A DNA stretch of 64,000 nt from Sarcomyxa edulis. Its lineage: Eukaryota; Basidiomycota; Agaricomycetes; Agaricales; Mycenaceae. Below the pieces are notes generated by a model that saw only the letters and a list, made by a program, of their open reading frames with translations, ran no database searches and was not told where the DNA came from. The translations under genes and the position numbers were made by a program. The DNA lies in assembly GCA_009761415.1 (NCBI GenBank), contig QUOL01000010.1, positions 1,426,001 through 1,490,000 on the forward strand, in the 5' to 3' direction. Shown here one piece after another: positions 1 to 11,013 of this stretch (positions within the stretch are counted from its first letter, which is position 1; every line of letters starts with the position of its first letter).

Positions 1-250
1 ATCCGGATGCTCCTGGAACTGGGTCAAAACCTGTTGTGCTACTTGTTGCTGAGATCAAATCGCGTCAGAACGAGATCCGGATATACGACGACTGCCATCG
101 ACCGACCTCTGGCCCGGCACCTGTGTAGAAGGCCATTACGACCTTGTCCATGAGAGCGATATCGAAGTCCCTCGAAAAATCGAGTAAAGTCTGCGACGAT
201 GAGTTAGTAACAAAGTCCACATGATATACACTGACAAGACGAACCTCCAT
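1..250 (-). CDS. CRM1: Exportin-1 (CRM1/XPO1), N-terminal part, cut by window edge
   Basis: Nuclear export receptor that binds RanGTP and leucine-rich export signals and moves cargo through the nuclear pore. Three exons are visible on the minus strand: 250-245, 190-107 and 48 to beyond base 1. The joined start reads METLLDFSRDFD, then a segment ending VVMAFYTGAGPE, then QQQVAQQVLTQFQEHPD. This matches the conserved N-terminus of exportin-1, which begins MEGILDFS in yeast. The first coding exon is only ATGGAG. Its 54-base intron is a multiple of three without a stop, so an unspliced reading is also open, but only the spliced form matches the family. The remaining roughly 1,000 residues lie outside the window. 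It is divergent from the reductase gene at 537. Confidence 0.88.
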
Positions 251-536
251 GATGGCGACGCGGTGAGAAGGAAGAAAGGAAAGCGATGGAGTTGAAGAGA
301 GAGAACTTGCAGAGGCTGGGCACAGGGCTGTTGAGAATAGACTTGATAATGACAGATGCGCACGTGCCACTTGCGTGCCACTCTTAGAAACTCCGCATTA
401 GGTAAGAATCCCAGACTCTGAAAGTCTAATAAAGTCTAAAAATGACGTCAGACGCGACTGTCTTCATCCGCGGCATTTGATTTCCAACGTTCTCTGTTTC
501 TTCCCATAACTTATTCCTTGGACTTGTACTTGTACG

Positions 537-1811
537 ATGGCCGACATCCCAAACACACAGAAGGCATGGATTATAGAACGTAGAGGTCCCCCCCCCAAAG
601 CACTAGTCCTACACTCTGATTATCCAGTGCCGAAGACCTTGAAGGAAGGCGAGGTACTTCTCAAGATACAAGCAGCGGCCTTGAATCCAGTCGGCTACAA
701 ACTTATGGGTCTCCTGCCCAACCTTATTGCAAAGAGACCCATCGTCGCAGAACATGACCTTTCTGGTGTAGTCGTCGACGCGAACGGTTCGACTGAGTTC
801 TCTGTCGGTGACCAGGTCTTTGGATTTGTCTCGGTTGGTACGTGTGAATTTCAGTCATTCAAGACTTTGGTAGTTTCTCATCTAGAATTGAATAGACCTC
901 TCTCTCAAGACTCGCCAAGGGTCTCTCGCCCAATACGCAAGCGTCCCCACGGCCTACATAGTTCCCCGCCCGACCAACGTCTCTCCACTCGAGGCAGCCA
1001 CCTTCACACTAGCAGGGCAGACCGCGTACCAGGCATTGTTCGACGTAGCGAAATTAGAACTTGGACAGACTGTTTTCATCAACGGCGGGAGCTCCGCTGT
1101 GGGTGGTTTTGCAATCCAGTTCGCTAAAGCTAAAGGACTGAGAGTTGTGGCAAGCGCGTCCGGGCCAAACAAAGAGTTTGTCTTGGGTCTCGGAGCTGAC
1201 GAGGTATGGAACTCGGACTCTCAAATTGAATCTACCACTTGACCAAATATCTTTGTAGTTTATCGATTATACCAAGGGATCTTTAGCAGAACATTTCATC
1301 GCCAACCCTCCCTCTCCCAAGTTCCATGCTATATTCGACGCTGTTGCACTCGTTGACCCGTCTCTCTTTGCGTACAGTCCCGCATATCTAGCACCGAATG
1401 GTATTTTTGTGACCACCGGTCCCTTCCCGCATTCCTTTGCCGAAATCCCCAATCTGTTGAAGACTCTTGTTTTTGCAAAGTTTCCCAGTTTTCTCGGCGG
1501 CGTTGATCGTCAGTGGAAGTAAGTACGCCACAACTATAAGACTAGTTCTATCCTCATCCTCTGTATCTAGGATTGTCACAATATTGAACAACAAGACGGA
1601 ACTCCAAGATATCCAGAAGATGGTCGCGGATGGTGTGTTTTGTTCTCTCCAATTTGTCGTACATGATCTCAACCTTCTATCAGGATCTGTTAAACCCATC
1701 GTCGACTCGGTGTTTGCCTTTGAAGATGTTCTCAAGGCCTATGAACGAATTATGAGCTCCAGAGCGAAAGGCAAGGTCGTGGTTGTGGTAGACGAGAGCA
1801 TCAATTATTGA
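537..1811 (+). CDS. Zinc-independent MDR oxidoreductase (quinone reductase/enoyl reductase-like)
   Basis: NAD(P)H-dependent medium-chain reductase; the substrate cannot be told from sequence. Four exons, 537-837, 896-1203, 1259-1518 and 1571-1811, join to 369 residues. The N-terminal half has the GroES-like fold pattern with LNPVGYKLMG and EHDLSGVVVDANG, followed by SVGDQVFGF. The nucleotide-binding turn is NGGSSAVGGFAIQFAK, followed by DYTKGS and the C-terminal KVVVVVD. The structural zinc cysteines of alcohol dehydrogenases are absent, as in the quinone reductase, trans-enoyl reductase and ToxD-like branch. No biosynthetic cluster surrounds it; the neighbours are exportin-1 and a DUF952 gene. 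Intron phases are consistent throughout. Confidence 0.85.
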
Positions 1812-2024
1812 TGCCTCTGCTGTGCGAGGCTTGTATACCGCGTTTGTTATTAGAATACCATTATTGTGTTATGTACCAGGTGGAATCAGTTTTATACAGT
1901 CGGTCACGATCCAGAAACTATACTCAGACGTCCTCCCTCAGGCCTCATCGATCGTCTTCAAAATCCCATCACGCATCTATATATCTCGAACGCAAACCTC
2001 ACAAATTGATCCTCGTAGTTCCTG

Positions 2025-2497
2025 ATGTCCGAAGCAACTTCATCCAGACCAACCTACCTCTACAAACTCGTCCCATCCTCTACGCCTCCGCCTTCTCCTC
2101 TTCCATCCTCACTGCCTCTCAGCGATCTCGACACCCACTCCGGGTTTATACATCTCTCCACATCTCGTCAGGTCCCCAGGACTCTGAAACGCTTCTTCGC
2201 AGACGAAACCCGCGTGTACGTTCTTAGAATCCCTTACGCTATCATCGAGAAGGACATAAAATGGGAAGATCCCAAAGGCACAGGTATGTGTGCTAGCTAT
2301 CTGTATAACCATCACTGCTCAGGAAACACTCAACGTTCTTTCCAGTCGCTGGAGAGATGGGGGAGGAAGATGTGTTTGCACATCTCTACAATGGTAAGCT
2401 AGGGAGGGAAGAGGTGGAGAGTGTGATGGTGTTGGAGAATAATAAGGCAGGCTGGGACGAACACCTAAAGGAAGCTGAGTCGTGGTTGAAGTACTAG
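2025..2497 (+). CDS. DUF952 family protein
   Basis: Small protein of 136 residues from exons 2025-2283 and 2346-2497. The core YLYKLVPSS, then HSGFIHLSTSRQVPRTLKRF and YVLRIPYAIIEKDIKWED, and the end AGWDEHLKEAESWLKY fit the DUF952 family. This is a compact fold found in bacteria and fungi whose biochemical role is not established. The HSGFIHLS stretch is the family hallmark. The second exon was chosen because only the acceptor at 2345 keeps the frame into VAGEMGEEDVFAHLYNG. It sits 213 bases after the reductase, in the same direction, with its own start. Confidence 0.75.
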
Positions 2498-2786
2498 AAG
2501 CGAGTATATCGAGCAGAATGTCGGTTTTGTCCTTGTCCCAATGTACGTAGTCTAATGGGCTTGCAGCTGCTTGAAAGAGAAACCAAGATCATATATACAC
2601 AAGATTACTCATTCGATCCGAGATTTTTCTAGTATCCGTTTGAGTAGATTCAATCTCCATAAGTATAGCCAGCCTTTACATGTACAGTTGTGCTCAGGAT
2701 CACAGGCTTAAGTTGAGGTCCCTCCCTCGGTGCTTTCTTTTTTAGAGTTTAGCAGCCGGCCTTGTCACGTCGCGTGACTTGACTCG

Positions 2787-2792
2787 ACGCGT
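2787..2792. promoter_or_regulatory. MluI cell-cycle box upstream of SPC24
   Basis: ACGCGT, 51 bases upstream of the Spc24 start. In fungi this hexamer is the binding site of MBF-type G1/S regulators. Just before it is a second palindromic stretch, GTCACGTCGCGTGAC (2764-2778). Function is inferred from motif and position only. Confidence 0.4.
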
Positions 2793-2842
2793 TGAAGTCA
2801 AAGTTCGTTTCTCAATCTGAACGTTCACCTCGACTTTCCATC

Positions 2843-3653
2843 ATGTCGAAAGATCTGCAAGAAGTGCTGTCCGTCCTGATTTTCTGTATTTCTCGGGGAA
2901 TATCTTGTTCATTTGCCTCCTAGACAGGTTATCCGGGACATGGCACCCGTCATCGACCCAGAGGAAGATTATTTAACAATCGTCGCCGCTGAAGAACAAA
3001 TCGCAGCAACACACGCCAAACGGAAGAAAGAGCTTGAGGACGCTCATGCGAATCTCAAAGGTACTTGTCATGGACATCTCCGTGTCAGCTGTTTATTCAA
3101 CTGCCTTATCTAGCCCTCTCCAAAATACTGGATGCCGCCCGTATCTCATCGACTCGACCGTCGTCGGTTCCCTCTGCAGAAGCTCACGCCGCCATACTGA
3201 ACGAGCTGGATGGTACTCGTCTCTCACTCGCCAAGTCGATTAGTGATGCCGAAAGTCTAGTGGCGAGCAAAGAGGCCGAGCTTGCTGCGCTGAAAGAAGA
3301 AGCACGCACACTGGAGGAAAGTGATCCTGCTCTAGAACACGAACGGGAACTGGACGGCACTCCGTGAGTCTTGTTGTCTCTACCCTCTCTCTCCTTTATG
3401 CTTAATACCACTGCAGGTTACGAATACAACTGTACAAAGGACTGGGGTTCGAAGTTATCATGGGCAAGGACGGAAAAGTAGCAAAAATGCTCGTTCGTAC
3501 GTCCGCGTTTCTCCCCCCAGTCTCAGTGATTTGCGTTCCTCATCCGTTCCACCTACAGGTGGACAAACGGATGACATCTACTGCGTTGACTTCAATGATG
3601 GCAAAACGAACTTCGAACATACCAATCTGCTCTGGAAGCTCGCTGCTTCGTGA
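2843..3653 (+). CDS. SPC24: Kinetochore protein Spc24 (Ndc80 complex)
   Basis: Subunit of the Ndc80 complex, which couples kinetochores to microtubules; Spc24 pairs with Spc25 at the inner end. Five exons, 2843-2863, 2928-3060, 3114-3363, 3417-3496 and 3559-3653, join in frame to 192 residues, the usual size. The order is a short N-terminus (DMAPVIDPEEDYLTI), a long charged coiled coil (about residues 25-120, rich in E, K and A), then a small globular end with LRIQLYKGLGFEVI, a DGKVAKMLVR strand, and DIYCVDFNDGK followed by LLWKLAAS. The LYKGLGF and terminal tryptophan pattern match the Spc24 globular domain. The seven-codon first exon is inferred from the frame into VIRDMAPV and is the least certain part. 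Confidence 0.78.
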
Positions 3654-3910
3654 CACTAACGTTTTTTCGCGCTCTTATCTATTTCCGATCTATTCAATTT
3701 AGACTGCTCATGTTGTATTTGTAACTCTCGAAGGAGAATAACTGGATTGGTATAATTATGTATAGGACAAGACTTCCTCCAAGGAAGAAAATAACAATAT
3801 GATAATGGAGAGCTGGAATAATCAAGAGTTCTCTATGTGGATCAAGATTGGATCATACTCTGCTGCGCTTAGAATCAGTATAGGGCTTAGATGGACAACA
3901 TAACTGCATG

Positions 3911-6812
3911 TTAGCATACCTGCTTTACAACCCAGTATTTCTTCTCCTTGCATTTCTCACCCAACTCCCTGACCTTGATCTCAATAGCATTCTTTTTGAT
4001 CTTGTACCCCTTGAGTTCTTGATAGATGCTGTCCACGAGGAAGGTGATACTGGGCGCTTGCAATTGCGTGATCTTGGTGAGAAGGAAAGGAACGTATGCT
4101 TCGGGGAAACTGGTTTTGGGAGGTGCGGGTGGACGCTTGATCGGAGGAGCTGTGGAAGTTGGCGGAGGGACGGAGGCTGAGGACGAAGACGTAGAAAGCG
4201 CAGAACTAGAACCAGTCAAGCGGTTGGGTAGAGATGGAACTGCGAACACGATATCTGAAGATGAGATGTTACGATGATTTGATGGCATTGTCTCGTCGGA
4301 GACAGGAACCCAAGTAAATGGGTCTATCGGAATTGGCGTGTCTAAAAGAAGAGTTCGTCAATTTTCATAAGCCTCATCAATAAATAGATGTCTGCTCACC
4401 GTTGAACATCTGTATGCGATAAGGCTTGAATGGGTCGTATTCGCAGTGCCCTATAGACGCCTCCCAACATGGCCCTTTAGCAAACGGCACAAGCGGAACG
4501 ACGTTCCTCCTCTTCTTTCCTAACTTGACCGCCCCATCCATTTCCTCTGCCATCGCCTTTCGCTTCACAACTGCAACCTTCGGTAACGGTAGACCGATTG
4601 TCCGTAGCGAGGGAGATACCGATGGGGAAGCAGCCACGGACTCCACCTCGTCATCATCCACCAAAAAGCTATCCAAGTCAGAGTCCGCGTCTTCCATGTC
4701 AATATCTTCATCGTCACTGTCCTTGACCACATCATCAGCTTCACCATTTGCTTCTTCTTCCCATTCTTCCCCACTGTCATAGCCGTAATCGATTCTCAAC
4801 AAGTCTCGAGCAAATGGATTGCGAGGTCTGATGGCGGAGGAGCTCCGTGTCCACGTTCCAAAGTAACCGGGACGGGCATCGTCGCAAAATATGAAGACTT
4901 TAGCAGGTAAGGTGGTGCGGTCGCTTAGGGTGGAGAGTATGGTTCGGACAAGGGGGACGTCGTCCGCCATCTCGGCTTCTGAAAGCTGGTTGAGAAGGGA
5001 TTTGACGGTAGAGTCTGGGTTCTGGGTCTTGAGATGGAGTGCATTGTGCGGAGGAGCTCGCGAAGAGTAGACCGAGGGCGATAGAGAGGATAGGATAGAG
5101 CGTAGGCGTTCTAGGAATGAAATAAGATGGAAAAAAGGCATCATATCGAATTGAATGCGAACCTGAAGTAGTCATCCTACTGACATCCACGCTGTCCATC
5201 ATCTGGACGTCGGAGACTTCAGCATCGTTATCTATAACAATCACATCGTCTTCGGTGCCCGTTCCTTTGCCTTTGTATCCTCCATTCGAAGTGTTATTTC
5301 TTTTCTCCAGGAACCAATTGACTGGAGCAATGCGAGCATCCTTCTTGACCACGAAAGGTTTGAACGTCTTCTGGAATTCCGATTGCCCCTCGGTTGAGGG
5401 TCCAGCACCAGCGGAGGTGACAGATTCTTTGGAGGGCGATTCACGGTTGAGGCTAGCCGTCTTTGTCTTCGCAAAGAAATTCATCATGAGCGATCGTGAT
5501 TTGTTTTGGGCATCCTTCGCCTTCTTTTCTTTTTCAGCCTTTGCTGCTTTCCTTTCCAGTTTTTCCTTCTCCTGGAGGAAGAAAATAGATCAGATTCAGC
5601 CAAGCATCCATCAATGGAGCTTACTTTGGCAGCTTTATCGGCATCTTGAGGCTTTCTTGGTCGACCGACTAACGGTGTCGGGTCTGATTGCTGAAGAGAA
5701 GATTTATTGTCAGCTTCCCATGACCTTGGTCTGATTCTATGGGAAAGGGACGAACGGCATCGTTTTCCTCCTCGACAGACTTCATCTTTTGTTGCTTCCT
5801 CGAGGACGAGGCGGACTTGGTCTCAGGCTCTGTCGCATCACCACTTGTTCCTGCGACATTGCTCTTGTCACTCTCCTTCTGTTTATTGCCTCTAGAGCCG
5901 ATCAGTGTATCCCGTTCTTCTTGAGGAAGTGACTCAAACAGGGCTATCAGATCCATTTTGGCCTAGCATCCACGTCAAAGCAGGTATCGCGAAGGTCAGA
6001 GATGTATGGCTAACCTGGATCCTCTCCGCCAGCCTCGTCTCAGCTTTCTCGCGCGCATTCTTGGGAAGCCAATCTCGATGTTGTTCTTTCACCTCCCATC
6101 GCCATACACAGATAGAAGCAGGTGCCTTCCCACCACTGTTACCGGCATCAAGCCCGTAGTTTGTCCTTGTAGCGACGGATTTGATGGCTGCTTCGACAAC
6201 AGCCAATGTAAGAGAAGCCAGTGCACGGCTCGAGTGATGTGCATCGTCATCGTCATCTTGAGTAGGCATTAACTCCTGTCGAATGTGTTTAGCCAGGACT
6301 GTGAGCGTTTTGTCACTGCCCAAGATAGCACACATGCTCAGCGTCGTCCATAATAGTAAAAATATAACGTCACATACCTTTCATGGGCGAGCTTAGCAAT
6401 AAGGGGTTTGTGCTCATCTGGAAAATCAGCCAAAGGAGGATCTTGCTGTTCCAGGCGCTTTTCGAGCATCTCCCGAAATCTGACTATCTCTAACAACCAG
6501 ATAAACGTTGAGATGATGCCAGTTCTACAGGATAGCACTGATCAACGCACCTTGCAATGTTTCCGATTGCTTCTCCAACGAGGTGGGCTTCTGCTTGAAG
6601 ACCACCTTGCCGTTTTTGAGCTCAATAAGTGAAGACCTTTCGGGCTTTTCTGTATCTTTTGACGCGTCAATCCTGCCGCTGTCGTCAATTTTTTTTGACG
6701 CGTTGCTCACCGTTGGATGAAGATTGCTCGATATTGGCTTGAAGTGACGTCAATAAAATATTACAGTCATACAGATGTCCCAAATACCTTTGTTACTCTG
6801 GAATCCCGACAT
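3911..6812 (-). CDS. CAC1: Chromatin assembly factor 1, large subunit (p150/Cac1)
   Basis: Histone H3-H4 chaperone subunit that deposits nucleosomes behind the replication fork through PCNA. It has about ten exons on the minus strand, starting MSGFQSNK at 6812. Recognisable parts in order are: LIELKNGKVVFKQKPTS; VWRWEVKEQHRDWLPKNAR; a basic and acidic K/E/R-rich stretch near 5,500-5,600; a PCNA-binding-like SLMMNFFAKTK near 5,490; FKPFVVKKDARIAPVNWF; then the diagnostic KVFIFCDDARPGYFGTWTR and LLRIDYGYDSGEEWEEE followed by a long Asp/Glu tract. The last exon (stop at 3911) has a proline/serine linker and a C-terminal helical domain. The PIP-like box lacks the usual leading glutamine. It is divergent from the RFC gene across 145 bases. 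Confidence 0.9.
6662..6703. promoter_or_regulatory. Pair of ACGCGT boxes near the 5' end of the CAF-1 gene
   Basis: Two ACGCGT hexamers, at 6662-6667 and 6698-6703, each lie in the direct repeat ACGCGTCAAAA read on the minus strand. They lie in the first part of the CAF-1 gene, possibly within a 54-base intron, and about 255-300 bases from the start of the divergent RFC gene. Both genes are expected to peak at G1/S, so MBF-type control is plausible but not shown. Confidence 0.35.
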
Positions 6813-6957
6813 GGTACTCAACGGGCCTTTCATGAGTTGGGGGAGTGAGGGAAGGGAGGCAAAGGGAAAGTCACGGTCACGACCTGTCACTCCGCGTCAG
6901 TGACACTTCCACTTTCAAGTTCTACCGACTGTCAGTGCCATCACTAGCAAAAATCAG

Positions 6958-8336
6958 ATGGCTTTCTTTCAACCCCAGTCATCCAAGTCGAATCAAAAAC
7001 ATGCAGTAAATCCAGCGCTTCAACCATGGGTCGAAAAATAGTATGGTTTCCCTTTTTTTGCTAGAAAAAGTTACATATGACATCTGCAGTCGTCCCAAAA
7101 CCATCGACGATGTCTCAGCTCAAGAACACACTGTTGCAGTGCTGCAAAAGACGCTTACTTCGACGAATGTACGCGTATTCAACTCAGATCGACGCGAAGA
7201 AATGCTCATCCAAAGACCTAGCTTCCTCACATGCTGTTTTACGGGCCACCAGGGACAGGTAAAACGTCTACTATCCTCGCATTGTCAAGACAATTGTTTG
7301 GGTGCGTAGAAGAACGATACTATCGCGAATGAATTCTGTTCTCATCTCTCTTTCAGGCCTGATAACTTCCGTAATCGTGTGCTCGAATTGAACGCTTCAG
7401 ACGAACGCGGTATCTCTATTGTCCGCGACAAGATCAAGAATTTTGCACGGCAAACACCTCGCGCTCAGACAGTTGCATCAGATGGCAAAATATATCCATG
7501 TCCACCTTACAAAATCATTATACTGGATGAAGCGGATTCAATGACCCAGGATGCACAGGGGGCCCTCCGACGTATAATGGAGACCTATGCTCGTATAACA
7601 CGATTCTGTCTTGTCTGTAATTATGTTACCAGGTAAGCCTCGTTGATTCTTGGAGGGAGATAGCATATGCCCACGCTGCTATAGGATCATAGAGCCACTG
7701 GCGTCTCGTTGCTCAAAATTTCGTTTCACCCCTCTCGACCCCACTTCCACGACTTCTAGAATATCTTATATCGCCACCGCGGAGAACATCGACGTTGACG
7801 AAGCAGTTATATCGACTCTTATCCAGACCTCTGGAGGAGATCTTCGCCGTGCAATAACATACCTCCAATCAGCATCACGCCTATCTTCTTCTACCACTCC
7901 CCCCACCCCAATAACCCCCATCGATATACAAGAAATTGCAGGTGTCGTACCTGATACCATAATTGATGATTTTGCTAGGTCGCTAGGCGTGGAGATTGTT
8001 GGAGATATGGATATGGACCTCGACGACGCTAAACGGAAACATGGCGGGTTTGAGCCGATTAAGAGGAAGGTCAAAGAGCTGATGCGAGAAGGTTACTCAG
8101 CCTCCCAAGTATTATCCCAGGTAAATTAGCATTCTCTCAGACTGTTTACCGTCGCTAAAGAAATTTCTGAACAGCTGCATGACCTCGTTATCCTTCACCC
8201 AACCATCACAGCGCGCCAAAAATCGCTCTGCGCCCTTGTCTTCGCAGAAGCCGACAAGGCTTTGTGCGACGGTGCGGACGAAGAGCTCTGGATTCTCGAG
8301 GTTGCCCTGAAGGTTCATAAAGCACTTGCATCGTAG
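6958..8336 (+). CDS. RFC4: Replication factor C small subunit (human RFC4/yeast Rfc2 type)
   Basis: AAA+ subunit of the clamp loader that opens PCNA on primed DNA. Six exons, 6958-7040, 7090-7168, 7222-7301, 7357-7632, 7685-8120 and 8175-8336, give 371 residues. Seen in order: PWVEKYRPKTIDD; Walker A in [26 protein letters not shown]; Walker B in [11 protein letters not shown]; sensor 1 region CLVCNYVTR; the arginine-finger SRC in [10 protein letters not shown]; sensor 2 [12 protein letters not shown]; and the C-terminal collar helices. The ATG at 6958 was chosen because it opens the frame into the conserved PWVEKY, while the later in-line ATG is out of frame. Spacing after Walker A (TSTILAL) favours the RFC4/Rfc2 branch over RFC2, RFC3 or RFC5. 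Confidence 0.92.
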
Positions 8337-8537
8337 TGCGATGTGTATCTCCCAGATCGATGTATAATCATACTTATAACTGTAACAGAATGTACCATTC
8401 CTTAATTCAATCCCAGATAGATGAAGCAAAAATGAATAAAAGAGAAACTACAAATAACACAGCTCGATTTTTTGGATATGCAAAATGAACAAAATCTGAA
8501 CCGCAGTCTAGCTGCTCCGGAGTCCACTCAAAAGAGC

Positions 8538-10851
8538 TTACCGGATACCAGCAGTTGCTTTTTGTAGGGCCCGTTTGATGCCCAGCTGTGCCTTCTTCAG
8601 CTCATCCGCCGACGAATCCTCAATCTCCAACTTCTCCAGTGCCCGTGCGAGCTCAGCCTCGACCTGAGCCTTAGCTCCACGCTTGAGCTTCATTCCAATC
8701 TCGGGCGAGGTGATGGTGCCCTCGACCTGGTGGATATAAGCCTCCAAATCGGATTTAGCCTCATGGCGGGCAGAGAATTCTTTGTCAGCCATCTTGAACT
8801 GCTCGGCATCCTTGATCATCTGGTCAATCTCGGCGGACGATAGACGACCGACAGAGTTGGTGATGCCTGTAATCGATCAATTAGAAATGGCTCTGCGACA
8901 AGATCGAGCAAGACTTACTGATGGATGCTTTGCGACCGGAAGCACGGTCAAGAGCAGAGACCTTCAACAGACCGTTAGCATCGACCTCGAAGGTGGTGAC
9001 AAGCTCGGCTTGTCCACGGAGCATGGGAGGAATGCCGGTAAGCTCGAACTCTCCAAGGAGACGATTGTCGCGGCATTGTGTGCGCTCTCCCTCGTATCTA
9101 TTGAGACGAATCCGATTAAAACGACATTCGACATATAAGAGATAATCAGCTTACACAGGGAAAGTGACAGTGGTTTGGTTGTCCTCGACGGTGGTGAAGG
9201 TTCGGGACTTGTTGGTGGGGATAGGGGTGTTACGGGGTACAACGATACCGAAGACATCGCCCTGCATGGCGACACCGAGGGAAAGGGGAGCAACATCAAG
9301 GAGGAGTAGGTCTTTGGTCTGCTCAGATGTCTGACCAGTGAGGACAGCAGCCTGGACAGCAGCACCGTAAGCGACGGCCTCATCGGGGTTGATGGACTTG
9401 TTGAGTTGACGTCCACCAAAGTACTCAGAGACAAGGGCCTGGATTTTTGGGATACGAGTGGATCCACCGACGAGGACAATGTCGTCGACTTTTTCACGCG
9501 CCATCTTGGCATCCTTGAGAACCTTCTCGACGGGCTCGAGAGTCGATTTGAACATGGCAGCGTTGATCTCCTCGAAACGAGCACGGGTGATGTTCGCCGA
9601 GAAATCCTCACCCTAAAGATACTGTCAGCTTCGGCAATGCAGAATGAAAAAAAGATGTGTCTAACCTGGAACAGCGAGTCGACCTCAACCGTTGTTTGGG
9701 TAACACTCGATAATGTCCTCTTAGCACGCTCACAAGCACTTCGTAGACGCCTGAGGGCACGAGCATCATCGGAGATATCAAGCTTGGACTTTCTCTTGAA
9801 CTCGTTCTTGAAGTGCTCCAAAAGGGTGTTGTCGAAATCTTCACCACCCAAGTGAGTGTCACCGGCAGTAGCCTTGACGGCGAATACACCACCGTTGATG
9901 TTGAGTAGGGAGACATCGAAAGTTCCTCCACCGAGATCGAAGATGAGGACGTTCTTCTCGACTTTTGTTTGACGGTCAAGACCGTAGGCGATGGCAGCAG
10001 CGGTGGGCTCGTTGATGATACGGAGAACATCGAGACCGGCAATGGCACCAGCATCCTTGGTGGCCAGACGCTGGGAGTCGTTGAAGTAAGCGGGGACACT
10101 TTTAGATCATAGCTGTCAATACCAAATGAGGAAAAAGTGAAAATATATCACGAACGTGACGACAGCCTTCTTGACGGTTTTGCCGAGCTTGGCCTCAGAG
10201 ATCTCCTTCATCTTGGTGAGAACCATGGAGGAGATTTCTTGAGGGCTGAAAGTCTTGTCTTCGCCGAGGTATTGGACTTTGATCAGGGGGGATCCGTCCT
10301 TTTCTACAACCTCAAAAGGCCAGTGAAGCATGTCCTAGGGGTTCAGAAAGATAAGCAAAGTGTTGATAAGCAAGAAAATGGATGTAAAAACCTTTTTGAC
10401 GTCGGGGTCACTGAGAGAAAAAAGCGCGTAAAAAGGTCACGATCAGCACCAACTTCCTGTATACAGACATGATTGGGGATTCTCAACTCGAAACGACGAC
10501 CGATGAGACGTTTGGCATCGAAAACAGTGTTACGGGGGTTCATGGCGGCCTGGTTCTTGGCAGCATCACCGATCAAACGCTCTTCAGCGGAGAAGGCGAC
10601 ATAGGAAGGTGTTGTCCGGTTACCCTCTGCGAAGTGGTATGCCCGGTTGAGTACAAAATCTGTCGGTGCCCAGGAGCTCACTCACGATCGTTAGCAATGA
10701 TTTCTACACGGTCGTTTTGCCATACACCGACACATCTATGGACGACAATGATTTAAGTTTAATTTAAAAAACGGGTGTAAAAAAAGACGAAAACGTACGA
10801 GTAGGTGGTCCCGAGATCGATACCAACAGCACCGTCGAACAAGTCGTCCAT
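8538..10851 (-). CDS. SSB1: Ribosome-associated Hsp70, Ssb type
   Basis: Cytosolic Hsp70 that binds nascent chains at the ribosome. It begins [19 protein letters not shown], with the ATPase motifs [14 protein letters not shown] and [13 protein letters not shown]. Ssb-branch features are [38 protein letters not shown] and a C-terminus ending [11 protein letters not shown], with no EEVD tail, so it is not an Ssa-type chaperone. There are about nine exons, including a 19-base internal exon at 10392-10410 that supplies the DPDVKK segment. The donor and acceptor phases on both sides require it. It is divergent from mitochondrial uS2 across 162 bases, which may be a shared promoter for two translation-related genes. 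Confidence 0.93.
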
Positions 10852-11013
10852 TTTAGAGGGGAGGAAGGGTGGAAGAAAGAGGGTAGGATGAGGGGGATGG
10901 TGGTTGTGGGTTGAGAAAAAAATTCATCAAGCCGGATGTAAGCTACCGCAAATAAAAGGCACAGCCACAGACCACCCCTCCTCCTCGACCATCTGGGCTC
11001 AAATTCCTTCCCC

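Noticed and set aside
537..1811. Secondary-metabolite cluster around the MDR reductase
   Set aside because: No polyketide synthase, peptide synthetase, terpene cyclase or regulator lies nearby. The neighbours are housekeeping genes.
8964..9851. Long open frames antisense and in other frames across the Hsp70 gene
   Set aside because: They lie inside exons of the Ssb-type Hsp70, have biased Ser/Arg/Leu content and cross its introns. They are shadows of a strongly coding frame.
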